Source of the DNA: Piper betle
Taxonomy: Eukaryota; Streptophyta; Magnoliopsida; Piperales; Piperaceae
DNA: 64,000 bases
Assembly (NCBI GenBank): GCA_033002965.1
Contig: JAURVB010014937.1
Coordinates: 62,001 to 126,000 of the forward strand
Reading direction: 5' to 3'
Shown here piece by piece: positions 37,872 to 48,452 of the stretch. Every line of letters begins with the position of its first letter. Position 1 is the first letter of the stretch. The notes under the pieces are model-generated. The model was not told the origin of the DNA, made no database searches, and worked only from the letters and a program-made list of their open reading frames with translations. The translations under genes and the position numbers were made by a program.

Positions 37872-37957
37872 TGGTATCAGAGCCAACTCTTGGCATATGT
37901 TTACTGATACAGAGCCAACTCTAGGCATATGTTGTCTGATACCAGTTGTGGTATCAG
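37872..37957 (+). promoter_or_regulatory. Duplicated primer binding site with inverted repeat, element A
   Basis: PBS copy 1, TGGTATCAGAGCC, is at 37872-37884 and copy 2, TGGTATCAGAGCT, at 37949-37961. Between them a GAGCCAACTCTWGGCATATG unit is repeated. Directly before copy 2, CTGATACCA (37936-37944) is the exact complement of its first nine bases, with a 4-nt loop GTTG. Element B has the same arrangement. Confidence 0.88.
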
Positions 37958-38130
37958 AGCTAACCCTTGGTTTATTAAGATGGTAGATGCATTACAGGTT
38001 ACATGTGTGCCGAAGCTGCTCCGAGCTGTACAGACAGGTATTTTTCTGTCTTTATGTTTTTGTTCACAGATTTTGTTACGAGTCGGTGGTGTGACAGGGT
38101 GAACAGATCAGATCAGGAATTTGTAGCAGG

Positions 38131-39718
38131 ATGGTGACAGAGACCCGTCGGACGCAGATCAGGACCCCATCGCCTCCAGTAGTCAGACAGGATAGTCCCG
38201 ACCATGGTCACAGTGACACAGCTTCCAGTCGACCTAGGACCACCATGCCGCCAGCAGAGACGAGTGCACCGGTATCAGCTAGTCGTCGTACGGAGAGCCA
38301 GTGCCGAGACAGTCAACGCGATAGTCGCCGCAGTGGGAGTAGTCGACAGGAAAGGGATGTTGCAATAGCTAGGCTAGTTGAGGTTTAGATGCAAATGCAG
38401 CAGAATCAGGAGGAATTTAGGAGAGAGCTCAGACAGATAGCTCTATCAGTGGCTAGAGCAGAGAAGAGACCAGCCATGGATGAAGAAGCGCAAGGAGAGC
38501 CAGTAGCGCCCATGGGCCCTCCGCTGCCGCCTCCTCCTCCACCGCTGCAACAGGGAGCTACCCCCGCAACAGCTCCTCTGGTTGCCCCACTTCAGGCAAG
38601 GATGAGACAGGACGCCAGTGGACCTGCGATAGCAGGCAGCTGGCAAACCGAAGGGGGAGTGGAGCAGTTGGAGGTGACAGTGCACCAGTTGGTACGGGAT
38701 CACAGATTCCTTGTTATGAGCCAGCAGAGGGATCAAATAGATTTGTAGACGTGAGGAGTTTGGAATTGTGGCAATATGAGAGATTCGTAAAGAATGGCGG
38801 ACGACCTTTCTTTGGGAAGTTGGATGCGGAGGAGGCATTCCTATGGATATCAATTTGGCAGGCCCCGTAGAACACAAAGTGCGCGTCGTCACAGGAGCAT
38901 TCCAAGACGAAGCGAGGATATGGGGGAGTTCGGTGCAGAATTTTGTATTCGATCATCGCCAGCCTCAGGACATCACTTGGGAGGAATTCAGAGTGGAATT
39001 CGATGGAAAGTATTTTCCACCAGATGTTAGGAGAAGGAAGGAACGAGAGTTCCAGATGTTGAGGCAAGGGCCTCTGACCGTAGTACAGTATGAGATGAGG
39101 TTTAGGGCGTTGGAGAGATTTGCACCAGATTTGGTTCCAACCGAAGGAAGAAGAATAGAGCGCTTCTATGAAGGCCTCCATCATGAGATTCGGATGGCGT
39201 ACTTGGATAGGAAGTTTACTACCCTCGGTGATGTAGTGAGAGCTGCAGGTGAAGCAGAGCGGGTGATAGCTACACGACCATGTCGAGATGTCGACTAGAG
39301 GCAGCAACATCCGAGGCCATATCAGCCAGAATAGGGGGCACAACAGAGACGACGTGTAGATGCGCCAGTAGCCATGAGAGCCATGGATGGCTAGGTACAG
39401 GGCAACAGAGCCCCATTCTGTCAGAGTTGCCAACGCCATCATTGGGGAGAGTGCAGAGCAAGCAGAAATGTATGCTACAACTGCGGTCAGCCAGGGCACC
39501 GAGCCGCAGAGTGCAGAGTAGGCACTAGGGTTTGTTACTACTGTGGTCAGCCAGGACACAGGGCCGCAGAGTGCAGAGGAGGCACTAGGGCCTGTTACAG
39601 TTGCGGTCAACTAGGGCATAGGGCTACAACGTGTCCGACTAGCCAGAGCCAGCAGTTGACACTCCCAGCGCCTCAGCAGAGACTTGCACTTCCATCTCCC
39701 CAACAGTAGTCATAGTAG
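38131..39718 (+). pseudogene. gag of element A (broken)
   Basis: It begins with ATG at 38131 (MVTETRRTQIRTPSPPV). A Ser/Arg-rich N-terminus comes first, then a QMQMQQNQEEF coiled segment, a poly-Pro linker, the Retrotrans_gag core (about 38750-39290; EEFRVEFDGKYFPPDVRRRK) and three tandem CCHC knuckles (about 39470-39640). Breaks: TAG at 38386-38388 (CAG in B), a frame change near 38746 shared with B, a small deletion/substitution near 38850, TAG at 39296-39298 (CAG in B), and TAGs at 39707, 39713 and 39716. Only the last is shared with B. Not functional. Confidence 0.85.
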
Positions 39719-42339
39719 AGTGGACCAGGGAGACAGCCGAGTATAGAAGAGATTCTAGTGGTCGGTGAATTTACAGATGTCTTTCCTGAGGAGATTACTA
39801 GATTGCCGCCAGACAGAGAGGTGGATCTTGCTATCGAGTTGATGCCTGGCACAGCCCCAACTTCGAGAGCTCCATATAGGATGGCACCTCTGGAGCTCAA
39901 GGAACTGAAGGAACAGCTACAGACACTGTTGGACCAAGGATTCATCAGACCGAGTGTTTCCCCTTGGGGCGCACCGGTGCTATTTGTGAGGAAGAAGGAT
40001 GGAAGCATGCGGTTATGCATAGATTATAGGATGCTAAACCATGCAACGGTTAAGAACAGATACCCTCTTCCTCGTATTGATGATTTATTTGGCCAGTTGA
40101 ACTTAGCAGTTGTCTTTTCGAAGATTGATTTGAGATGTGGATACTACCAACTGAGGATTAGAGCAGAAGACATCCTGAAGACTGCGTCCAGGACGAGATA
40201 TGGACACTACGGATTTCTGGTCATGCTGTTTGGATTGACCAATGCTCCAGCTACATTTATGGACTTGATGAACAGAGTGTTCAATCCGTACTTGGACCAG
40301 TTTGTGATCGTCTTTGTGGATGATATACTGGTATATGCTTCGTCCAGGGAAGAACATGCACAACACCTGAGGATTGTGTTGCAAACACTGAGAGAGCATA
40401 GGTTGTATGGGAAATTTTTGAAGTACAGTTTCTAGTTATCAAAGGTGAATTTTCTCGGCCACATCATCTCAGCATCAGGCATCTCAGTGGATCCAGCTAA
40501 GATAGAGGCAGTAGTGCAGCGGTAACAACCGAAGACACCTACGAAGGTTCGGAGTTTTCTGGGATTGGCTGGATATTATAGACGGTTCATTCAGGACTTC
40601 TCTTCCATAGCAGCCCCTCTGACGCGACTGACTAGGAAAGAGGAACGGTTCATATGGACAAACGAATGTGAGCGGAGTTTCAAGATGCTAAAGGAGAGGC
40701 TAACATAGCATACCATGAGAGAAAGGCAAATGTGGCAGCCGATGCATTGAGCAGGAAGCCAAGATTCTTGTACACCGCAGGATTTGCAGCATTGTCACTG
40801 ACCGAGCACACTACGAGCCAGAGACAGTTAGTTGGGATGATGGAGCGACTTACGATTCAACCAAGCGTACTTGAGCAGATCCGGATTGCACAGGAGGCAG
40901 ATCCGCAGTTGAAGCAGTGGTTGGAACACGGAACACATCCGGAATTGGCTAGGGATACAGACGGATTAGTCAGATTGAGAGGCCGACTATTCGTGCCTAA
41001 TGTTCCAGAGTATCCCGGACTTCGAAGTACTATTCTTCACGAAGCTCACACGTCGAGATGCTCAGTACACCCAGGTGGAGTGAAGATGTACCACGATGTC
41101 TGACGAACCTATTGGTGGCCAGGAATGAAGAGAGAAGTATATGATACAGTGGCTAGATGTTTGGTATGCCAGCAAGTGAAAGCCGAGCACGTACGTGCAG
41201 GTGGAATGCTACAACCGTTGGAAACCCCAAAGTGGAAGTGGGAGAGTATAGCTTACGACTTTCTAGTCGGTTTACCTAAGACCCGCCAACAAAAGAATGC
41301 TATATGGGTCATAGTGGATCGACTTACAAAGAGCGTACACTTCATACCGATCAGGATGGATTACCCACTGACCACATTGGCTACGCTGTATAGAGATCAG
41401 ATAGTCAGGTTACACGGCATACCGCGGGAGATCATATCAGACAGGGATCCGAGGTTCACATCACGATTTTGGAAGGCCTTTCAGGCAGCTATGGGCACAG
41501 AATCGAGATTCAGCACAGCTTTCCATCATCAAACAGACGGATAGACGGAAAGAACCATACAGACCCTGGAAGACTTGCTTCGCGCATGTATCCTGGATTT
41601 CGGAGGGAGTTGGGAAGAACACCTACCTTTGGTGGAATTCTCCTACAACAACAGCTATCAGGCCACGATTGGAATGGCACCGTTCGAAGCATTGTACGGC
41701 AGACCATGCAGATCCCCAGTGTGTTGGGTGCAGGGCAGCGAACCAGTGGTAGTTGGGCCAGAAATGATCCAGCAGACACAAGAAGTGGTAATGAGGATTA
41801 GAAGAAGAATGAGGTCAGCTCAAGATAGACAAAAGAGTTACGCAGACCAGCGCAGACGTGAGGTTCATTTCGCGTTAGGAGATCACGTTCTCCTGAAGGT
41901 CTCTCCGACTAAGGGAAACACGAGATTCGGGACGCGAGGGAAACTCAGTCCGCGCTATATTGGACCCTTTGACGTGATTGAGCGCATTGGACCAGTGGCA
42001 TATAGGCTAGCATTGCCTCCTCACCTATCAGCTGTGCATGATGTCTTCCACGTGTCAATGTTGAAGAAGTATCACCCTGACAACTCTCATGTTGTCAGCT
42101 TCAAAGAGGTAGAGCTGCAACCAGACCTGACGTACCCAGAGGATGCAGTCCAAATTGTGGACCGAAGAGTGAAGATTCTCCGAAGAAAGGAAGTTCCCCT
42201 AGTACGAGTGCAATGGACCCGACGAGGAGTTGAAGAAGCTACGTGGGAACGAGAAGATGAGATGAGGAAGCGATACCCGGAGTTGTTCGAGCAACCAGCT
42301 TCACAACCAGATACTACGCCAACACGTACATTAAGATGA
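39719..42339 (+). pseudogene. pol of element A (RT, integrase, chromodomain; protease and RNase H absent)
   Basis: The frame opens at the gag-pol UAG and within about 14 codons reads [11 protein letters not shown], the segment that normally follows the protease; no protease precedes it. RT motifs: [27 protein letters not shown] (about 40310-40335). TAG replaces Trp at 40433-40435. A deletion at about 40704 removes 334 bp present in B (55890-56223), i.e. nearly all RNase H, with a 3-4 bp microhomology at the joint. Integrase has the HHCC part (about 41035-41180) and D/D/E positions, interrupted by TAG at 41542-41544. The last 254 codons are open (41575-42339) and include a chromodomain, [11 protein letters not shown] to EEATWEREDEM. 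Confidence 0.88.
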
Positions 42340-42390
42340 GGAACACGGTTGAAACTTCCTTAGTTAAAATTTCGAGGACGAAATTTTTCT

Positions 42391-42402
42391 AAGGAGGGAA
42401 GG
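42391..42402 (+). promoter_or_regulatory. Polypurine tract of element A
   Basis: AAGGAGGGAAGG lies directly before the 3' LTR start at 42404, after the conserved TTTCGAGGACGAAATTTTTC leader. Confidence 0.9.
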
Positions 42403-42403
42403 T

Positions 42404-44223
42404 TGTAAAACCCGTGACTCGAGCCAGAGTTTTACGGGAGTGAACCAGTCGGTTCAACCGTCAGTTCGAATTGAGTCAGCTTCATGGACCGCGAGCTGAG
42501 TTGAGGCCAGCTGTGAGTTATGAGTGATGAGGGTCATGTATGCTCAAATGTACGATGATAACGCCTAAAAGATGATGAAAATGGGTTATCAAGTATGTGG
42601 AGGTATACAGTATTGATTGTTATTTTTATTTGATCGTAGAATAGTTTTAGGCCGAATAACGCATTAGGACGCGTTTGATTATATTCGGGTGGGTTAATAG
42701 TTATAGAACATATCATTTGGATGTTGTTGTGTTCGTTTGATTTTACGGGATTTTTCCCCATTTTTTAGAATTTTTTTTAGGATTTATTAGGAGATAGTTA
42801 TTATTATTGACTCGAGTCGGAGTCGAGTCAAGTTTAATTTACAAAAATGCCATCGCACGCCCCTTCTTCTTTCCCGACCTTCCTCACCCCAAACCCTCGC
42901 CACCGCCACTGCCAGATGCTGCCGCCACCGCCGCCGATGCCACATTGCAGCCGAGCAACGCCGCCCCACCCCGCCGTGCAGTCGCCGTGCTGACACGACC
43001 CACCCCGGCCACCGTCTCGCCGCCACGACGCCGAAATCGCGCCACAAGCCGCGACGCCTCCCTCGTCGATTCGCCGCCGTCCGGGTCGCGCCGCCGCCGC
43101 TGTGACCCCGACGACCACCCCCTCGCCGTTGCCGACGTTTCCTCCATCCTCCCGACCGCCGTCGAGGCCGGCCGGAGCCCCTATCGGAGCACACCGCCGC
43201 CGCCGCCGCCCATTTCGACACCGTCGTCGACAGCCATCGCCGCCTCGGCTGCCTTGTTTGACACCACCATCTGACCAAGCTCGTCGAGCTGGTGCCGATA
43301 GACCCCTTGATTGCCCCGTCCCGAATCGTCGCCGAAAAACCCCTGACACTCGCCAGAAAACCGCCGGAACCGCTGGAAAATTGGATTCGTGGGAAATTCG
43401 CCGGATCACCCGCCGAACGCACCCGGTCCAATCTGATCGGACTTCGGACGCCGCTAGGTGCCGAATTCGAGTTTCGAGCCACGAAACGGAAACCCTAGCC
43501 GTCGCCGATTTTCGACGACGCGAGGTATAATTTATTTTAATTTAATTATTTGAAAGTATTGATTATTAGAATTGCATGCTAGGATTGGTGAATTGTGTGT
43601 TATAATAATATGTATAAATGTAGATTTGATTAAGGATAAAATATGAAATTTGTTTGATTGAGTGGTGTTAAAAATGGAGACTAAGAAACTAATTAGGGTA
43701 ACTAGGTAATGATCATGATCTAATGCAAACTAGCCTAAGTAGACTTGCTAGAATTGATATAGGTTAATGTGTGTTGATTGATGCAGTGATTGTGTTGATT
43801 GTGTGTGCATGCTATAGGATGTGTGATTCATCATGCGGGCGTTAGTTTTTAGCTTGATTGTGTAGGTACGGTGTAGGAGCTCGCCGCCTAGGCGCGTGGA
43901 CCCGTTTGGAGCTTCTACCAGGTCCGTTTAGGACTCGTTCTCTGTTTTACGCTACTCTATTGTTTATTTGATTTATCATGTGCAGGACGAGTTAAGTGGC
44001 GTTTTATCGGATCCCACTTAACTCGGGCCATTTAGCCAACAGTTTTTTTCGGATTAATAACCCTCGAGGATGAGATCCCTCGAGTTTGTTTTCGAACTTC
44101 AGATCCAGCTCACGATGCCTTCGGGCCTATTGTATAAATCCCAACCCAGGCCTATATATATATAGTTTTCGTGTTTTCGATGAGAGATGGAATGAGGGTT
44201 ACTTGCGGCCACGTCTTCAGATA
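42404..44223 (+). repeat. 3' LTR of element A, truncated
   Basis: Follows the T1 LTR for about 1820 bp up to CCACGTCTTCAGATA, where the 5' LTR continues GGGCGTGTG; here unrelated sequence begins. It contains the GC-rich block (42850-43520), the CGAGTTAAGTGG hairpin (about 43987-44024) and a TATAAATCC promoter-like site (about 44132). Confidence 0.9.
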
Positions 44224-44269
44224 CGAGGACGGTGAGACGAGGGAGATGATGCTTTGGCTTCCCCACGAC

Positions 44270-44663
44270 TAGGGCTACTAATTGAGTGAGCCGGCTCATG
44301 AGCATTTGGCTTGACTCAATTCAAAACTTGACATTTAAATGTTTGAGCTCGAACTCGACTCGAACTCAAATCCTACGAGTTGAGCTTAAGCAAGGTAGTA
44401 TTCGACTCGACTCAACTTAATTATAACTCAAACTCGACTCATAGCTTGACTCGAAGTCAACTCAATAATATAATATAATGATATACATAATATCATTTGT
44501 CTATTCAATATATATTTAAAATTATAAATAAATACTATTGTTGACTACGTATTAAAGGAGGGTGGTGGTGAGGGTCTTTTGTTTTTTATTTTTTTATTAA
44601 ATCTGGGTCATCATTGTAATCGAACAATCTAGATTAAAGTTTGAGACTCTACCCCCAGCTAAG

Positions 44664-44699
<36 letters not shown>

Positions 44700-45348
44700 A
44701 GTTTATTTGTAATTAGTTATATTTATTTATGTACAATAAAATAAATAAAGTAGCATCAACATAGGGATAGCTCAGGTGTTCAATCCATGCTCATCACATG
44801 ATCATTTTTTGTTGGACACATGCACAAGATTTGGGCCTGATTGAGCGAGCCATCGTGAACTACTTTCAAGCAAGTTTCGAGCTCACAAACGAGTTAGATC
44901 GAGCCATCGTGAATTAGTTTCGAGCTCACAAATGAGTTGGGTTTCAACCTAGTTCGAGCTCGTCAAAATTAAACAGTTTAATGCATTTGAGTTCGAGTCG
45001 AGCTCGAACAACATAAAAATGTTAGAGTCGATTTCGAGCATATATATTCAAATTCGATCTTGAGTTGAGTTTGAACACAAACTGAATTTAGCTTGTTAGT
45101 TTTGAGCTCACAAACAAGTTCAATCGAGCCATTGTGAACTAGTTTCGAACTCACAAATGAGCTGGGTTTCAAGATAGTTTTGAGCTCGTCAAAATTAAAT
45201 AGTTTCATGTATTCTAGCTTGAGTCGAGCTTGAACAACATAAAAAATATTTGAGTCAATTTCGATTATATATGTTTAAAACTCGTTTAATCTCGAGTAGA
45301 GTTCGAACACAAGCGAAATTCGGCTTGCTTGCTCATTTAATAGCCCTA
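44270..45348. mobile_element. hAT-like non-autonomous DNA transposon
   Basis: 1079 bp with imperfect terminal inverted repeats: TAGGGCTACTAATTGAGTGA at the left, and the complement of the right end reads TAGGGCTATTAAATGAGCAA. The 8-bp flanks CCCACGAC (44262-44269) and CGCATGAC (45349-45356) agree at 6 of 8 positions, as for an old hAT insertion. The interior is full of GAGCTCGA/ACTCGACTC motifs and has a ~225-bp direct duplication (first copy from about 44879, second from about 45104). It encodes no transposase. A related truncated copy is at 47875. Confidence 0.72.
44668..44696. repeat. (AT)n microsatellite
   Basis: AT run inside the hAT-like element. Confidence 0.93.
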
Positions 45349-45356
45349 CGCATGAC

Positions 45357-46163
45357 TATGCCACAAATCTGCCACATCGCCCCAAGGCGGGTTTGTGACA
45401 TGACAATTCATCTCCCTACAGTCTCACATGACCGATTGATGGTTGCGTGGCGTGGTGCTTCCTCTCCCTGCACAGCCATGCCACAGTAAGGGAGAGGAGC
45501 AGCGGTGGGGCATCTTGGCACGTGGTGTAGGCACGGTGGAGAAGCAATGCCGAGCAGGAATCCTGACGGGAAGGTAGTGTGGCCACGTGGTGTGGGGGCA
45601 ACCACATGGAGCAATCACGGGTCAAATTTAGCCAAAAAAAATTCCAAATACACAAAAAAAAGGGTTAATACAATCATTTGTCTGAAGAGTTCCAAATTAA
45701 AATTTTATCACGGTCTACCAACATCAAATAGATGACACAAAATAAAATAAAATATACATAGCAAAAAAGTTTTCTAAAATATTAACTAACTATTATTTTG
45801 ATATTGTTAAACATGTGAAAATTATTAATTTTTTTTTCAAATTTTACGGAGCTTTGACACTATCAAAGCTGTGTCAAACAATTTAAAACTTTTTAAAGCA
45901 ATGTCAAACAAATTAAAACTTTTTTAAATAATAATGTCAACCTTAACACAGCTTTGACATTGTCAAATCTGTGCGGGCAGGGAAGCCACGGCACACACTG
46001 CAGCTGCTCCCTGCGTACAATACCACCCCTGACCCCCCCAATTTAAAAATTGAGATAACATGCTTAAACTTTAAATTGATTTAAAAAAGTATTAGTACTT
46101 AATTATTTATTTTTATATGAATTTTTGTAAATTTTTTATTGGCAGGACCCACTAAATTTGACT
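45357..46163. other. Upstream region of the kinase gene
   Basis: It contains a CG-richer 300-bp stretch (45360-45650) with no credible gene, then AT-rich DNA with an inverted repeat (45850-45970). No further genes recognised. Confidence 0.5.
45850..45970. repeat. Imperfect inverted repeat, ~26-bp arms
   Basis: Left arm AGCTTTGACACTATCAAAGC (45850 on) pairs with the right arm ending near 45970, whose complement reads AGATTTGACAATGTCAAAGC. Each arm is itself partly palindromic (TTTGACA..TATCAAAG). The loop is about 70 nt and contains two further TGTCAAAC motifs. Confidence 0.7.
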
Positions 46164-46173
46164 CTATATAAAA
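46164..46173 (+). promoter_or_regulatory. Putative TATA box of the kinase gene
   Basis: CTATATAAAA about 95 bp before the first ATG of the kinase frame. Position and sequence fit a plant core promoter; no experimental support. If the upstream exon was lost, it could be a fortuitous site. Confidence 0.4.
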
Positions 46174-46267
46174 GCCAATAAAAACGGCTACTTATATAAG
46201 TTATATATGAACCTAACTAATGTTTATAATAATAATTATATAAAGCGCAGAATATATTGTCTTGTAA

Positions 46268-47497
46268 ATGGTTAGAAATGTTAACTACGTTAATTTTCGT
46301 TTTATGCACGGGTGTCTTTCAGCCCCTACCGTTGCAGCCTTTCTTCTCATTGTGGGCATTTCATGGACCCACTGGATGTGCAACAAGAGAAAGCTCATCA
46401 AGGAAAAGCAGAAATTCTTCAAACAAAATGGGGGCTCACTCCTCCACCAACTCTCTTCTTCGAACCCGACCGGCATGGATATCATCAAGATCTTCACTGC
46501 AAGAGAGCTAGAGAAGGCAACTAACAACTATCACACAAGCAATATAGTTGGGGTGGGAGGCCATGGCACGGTTCATAAAGGTACCCTCCATGACAACAGA
46601 ATAGTAGCAATCAAGAAAGCCATTATAGTAGACAGGGATCAAGTCAACCAATTTATAAATGAAATTGTCATCTTGTTCAAGATGAATCACCGTAATGTGG
46701 TCAAACTTCTGGGCTGCTGCCTGGAAACTGTAGTCCCACTGCTTGTGTATGAGTTCATCCCCAATGGCACACTCTTCCACCACATCCACCACAAGGACCA
46801 TGCTTCTTCATTATCATTTGACAGTCGTTTAAGAATTGCAGGGGAGTCTGCTGGGGCATTAGCATTTTTACACTCTGCAGCCTCAATACCTATTATCCAC
46901 CGGGACGTGAAATCAGCCAACATCCTTCTTGACAACCATTTTGCAGCGAAGGTATCAGATTTCGGTGCATCAAGGCTTGTTCCACTTGATGTGGCACAAG
47001 TGACTACTCTGGTGCAGGGGACCTTGGGTTATTTGGATCCGGAATATTTCCAGACGGGCCAGTTGTCCGACAAGAGTGATGTCTACAGTTTTGGGGTTGT
47101 GCTGGTGGAACTCCTTACCGGTGCCAAGCCCATTTGTTCCACCATATCTGAAGAGGAGAGGAGCCTGTCCATGTATTTCATTGCAGCAATGAAACAGAAC
47201 AGACTATTTCAGGTTTTAGCTGATGAGGTTGTGAATGAAGATGTAGGCCAATTGGTAGCAGTTGCAGAGTTGGCTAGGAGCTGCTTGAAGATGAAAGGAG
47301 AAGATAGACCAACCATGAACGAAGTTGTAGCAGAAATGGACAGGTTGAGGGCTTTGAGGCAGCATCCATGGACTGACAGTCAGAATCAGGAACAAAAACA
47401 AATTCTGGTCGATCACGAAAGCGACGAAAGTTGGAGTGCTGAACGGCTGGTACATCAAAACTTGACCCTATCATTTGGAGCGAACGAATCGTCATAG
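46268..47497 (+). CDS. Wall-associated-kinase-like receptor kinase lacking an ectodomain
   Basis: 409 residues. A short leader is followed by one hydrophobic segment (about 18-38), the juxtamembrane motif QKFFKQNGG (48-56), then a full Ser/Thr kinase domain typical of WAK/WAKL proteins. Its parts are IFTARELEKATNNY, the Gly loop GVGGHGTV (95-102), Lys116 in VAIKK, Glu132, HRD 211-213 with RDVKSANILLD, DFG 231-233 and LVQGTLGYLDPEYF. All catalytic residues are present and it is an RD kinase. WAKs span the plasma membrane and sense wall pectin; the galacturonan-binding and EGF domains normally on upstream exons are absent. A TTTCAG at 46317-46322 looks like the old splice acceptor, so the first ~18 residues may be intron-derived. 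It is either a reduced gene or a 5'-truncated pseudogene with an intact last exon. It is flanked by two hAT-like copies. Confidence 0.85.
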   Translation: MVRNVNYVNFRFMHGCLSAPTVAAFLLIVGISWTHWMCNKRKLIKEKQKFFKQNGGSLLHQLSSSNPTGMDIIKIFTARELEKATNNYHTSNIVGVGGHGTVHKGTLHDNRIVAIKKAIIVDRDQVNQFINEIVILFKMNHRNVVKLLGCCLETVVPLLVYEFIPNGTLFHHIHHKDHASSLSFDSRLRIAGESAGALAFLHSAASIPIIHRDVKSANILLDNHFAAKVSDFGASRLVPLDVAQVTTLVQGTLGYLDPEYFQTGQLSDKSDVYSFGVVLVELLTGAKPICSTISEEERSLSMYFIAAMKQNRLFQVLADEVVNEDVGQLVAVAELARSCLKMKGEDRPTMNEVVAEMDRLRALRQHPWTDSQNQEQKQILVDHESDESWSAERLVHQNLTLSFGANESS

Positions 47498-47874
47498 ACA
47501 ATTCTTGACAAGGATGTACGGCCAGTTCAATAAGTAGAAATAATTAAACTTTTTTTTCTTTTAATTTTTCATTTTTTTAAACTAGTGAGTATTTAAGCAT
47601 AGCAGTTTCTTTTTTCTGTTTTTGATTGTGAGTGTCTGCAATTGAGACGAAAGGAATGTAAAATTTGAGAAAATAATTTAAATTGTTATAAGTAGTATAT
47701 ATATAATGTATTTTTATGTAATATAATCATGATTACCTTAAACCAAGATTTATTGTGTAAAAAGAATATTACTAGGCTTTTATTGTGTAAAAAGAATTTT
47801 CCATTTTTCTTTTGCTCTGAAAAAGTAAAGTTTTTTTCTCACATAAAACACCCATTATGTATGGTGGTAATTAT
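47498..47874. other. 3' flank of the kinase gene
   Basis: AT-rich, with a duplicated TTTATTGTGTAAAAAGAAT segment (about 47750 and 47779). Probably 3' UTR and spacer; no gene seen. Confidence 0.5.
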
Positions 47875-48150
47875 TAGGGTTGTTAATTGAGCAACCCAAC
47901 TCGCGAGCATTTAACGTTCGATTCAACTAGAAATTAAGCATTTAAATGCTCGAGTTCAAACTCAAATCTTACGAGTCAAGTTTGAGTAATGCAATTTTTG
48001 ACTCAACTCGATTCGGTTATAACTTGAACTGGACTCAAAATCGACCCGTAGCTCAACTCGATAATATAATATAATAATATATATAATATCACTTACCTAC
48101 TCAAAACACATTTAAAATCGTATATAAATCTTATTATTGACTATTAATAT
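47875..48150. mobile_element. hAT-like element, truncated copy
   Basis: It starts TAGGGTTGTTAATTGAGC and follows 44270-44545 (CATTTAAATG, AATCTTACGAGT, ATAATATAATATAATAATAT) before similarity fades. The right half and right terminal repeat are missing. Confidence 0.65.
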
Positions 48151-48452
48151 AAATTCTAAAAAATAATGTTACTATAATAAAAGAACAAAAACTAATTTTA
48201 ATTAACATGAGTCTGCTACTTATAGAAAATCTCTACCACAACAATATAATTATTTATCATGGCTTAATTAACTAAAATCGTAAGGTTAACAAATTATGCA
48301 TGCTATGGCATATATAAGAGACAGACCACCAAAAATATGGATAAGATAATCAAAAGATTTACAGTTCATTACCAAGATGAAAATACATATATAAAAATAT
48401 CATACCTATAGTCAGGCTCCTACATGATCTGGCATCCATCAATAAGCCCATG
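48151..48452. other. AT-rich spacer, nothing recognised
   Basis: About 300 bp between a hAT-like remnant and an LTR fragment; no features seen. Confidence 0.5.

Larger units (their letters stand above)
35072..44223 (+). mobile_element. Element A: Tekay/Del-like chromovirus, 3' truncated
   Basis: Layout: 5' LTR 35072-37867, duplicated PBS, gag and pol remnants (38131-42339), polypurine tract 42391-42402, partial 3' LTR to about 44223. The last ~1 kb of the 3' LTR is missing, so no target duplication can be tested; the 5 bp before the element are GGTTG. Internal sequence is by eye about 95 percent or more identical to element B, but flanks differ, so A and B are independent insertions. Clade assignment rests on pol motifs, the C-terminal chromodomain and the iMet PBS. 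Confidence 0.92.

Noticed and set aside
38714..39610. 298-residue minus-strand frame, and its counterpart at 54004-54888
   Set aside because: Antisense shadow of the gag core and zinc knuckles; the sense strand carries clear Retrotrans_gag and CCHC motifs.
45408..45735. Several overlapping frames in a GC-richer patch upstream of the kinase
   Set aside because: Multiple frames on both strands, none with a recognisable motif; typical of chance openings.
46285..46935. Minus-strand frames within the kinase gene
   Set aside because: Shadows of the sense kinase frame, which has a complete set of kinase motifs.
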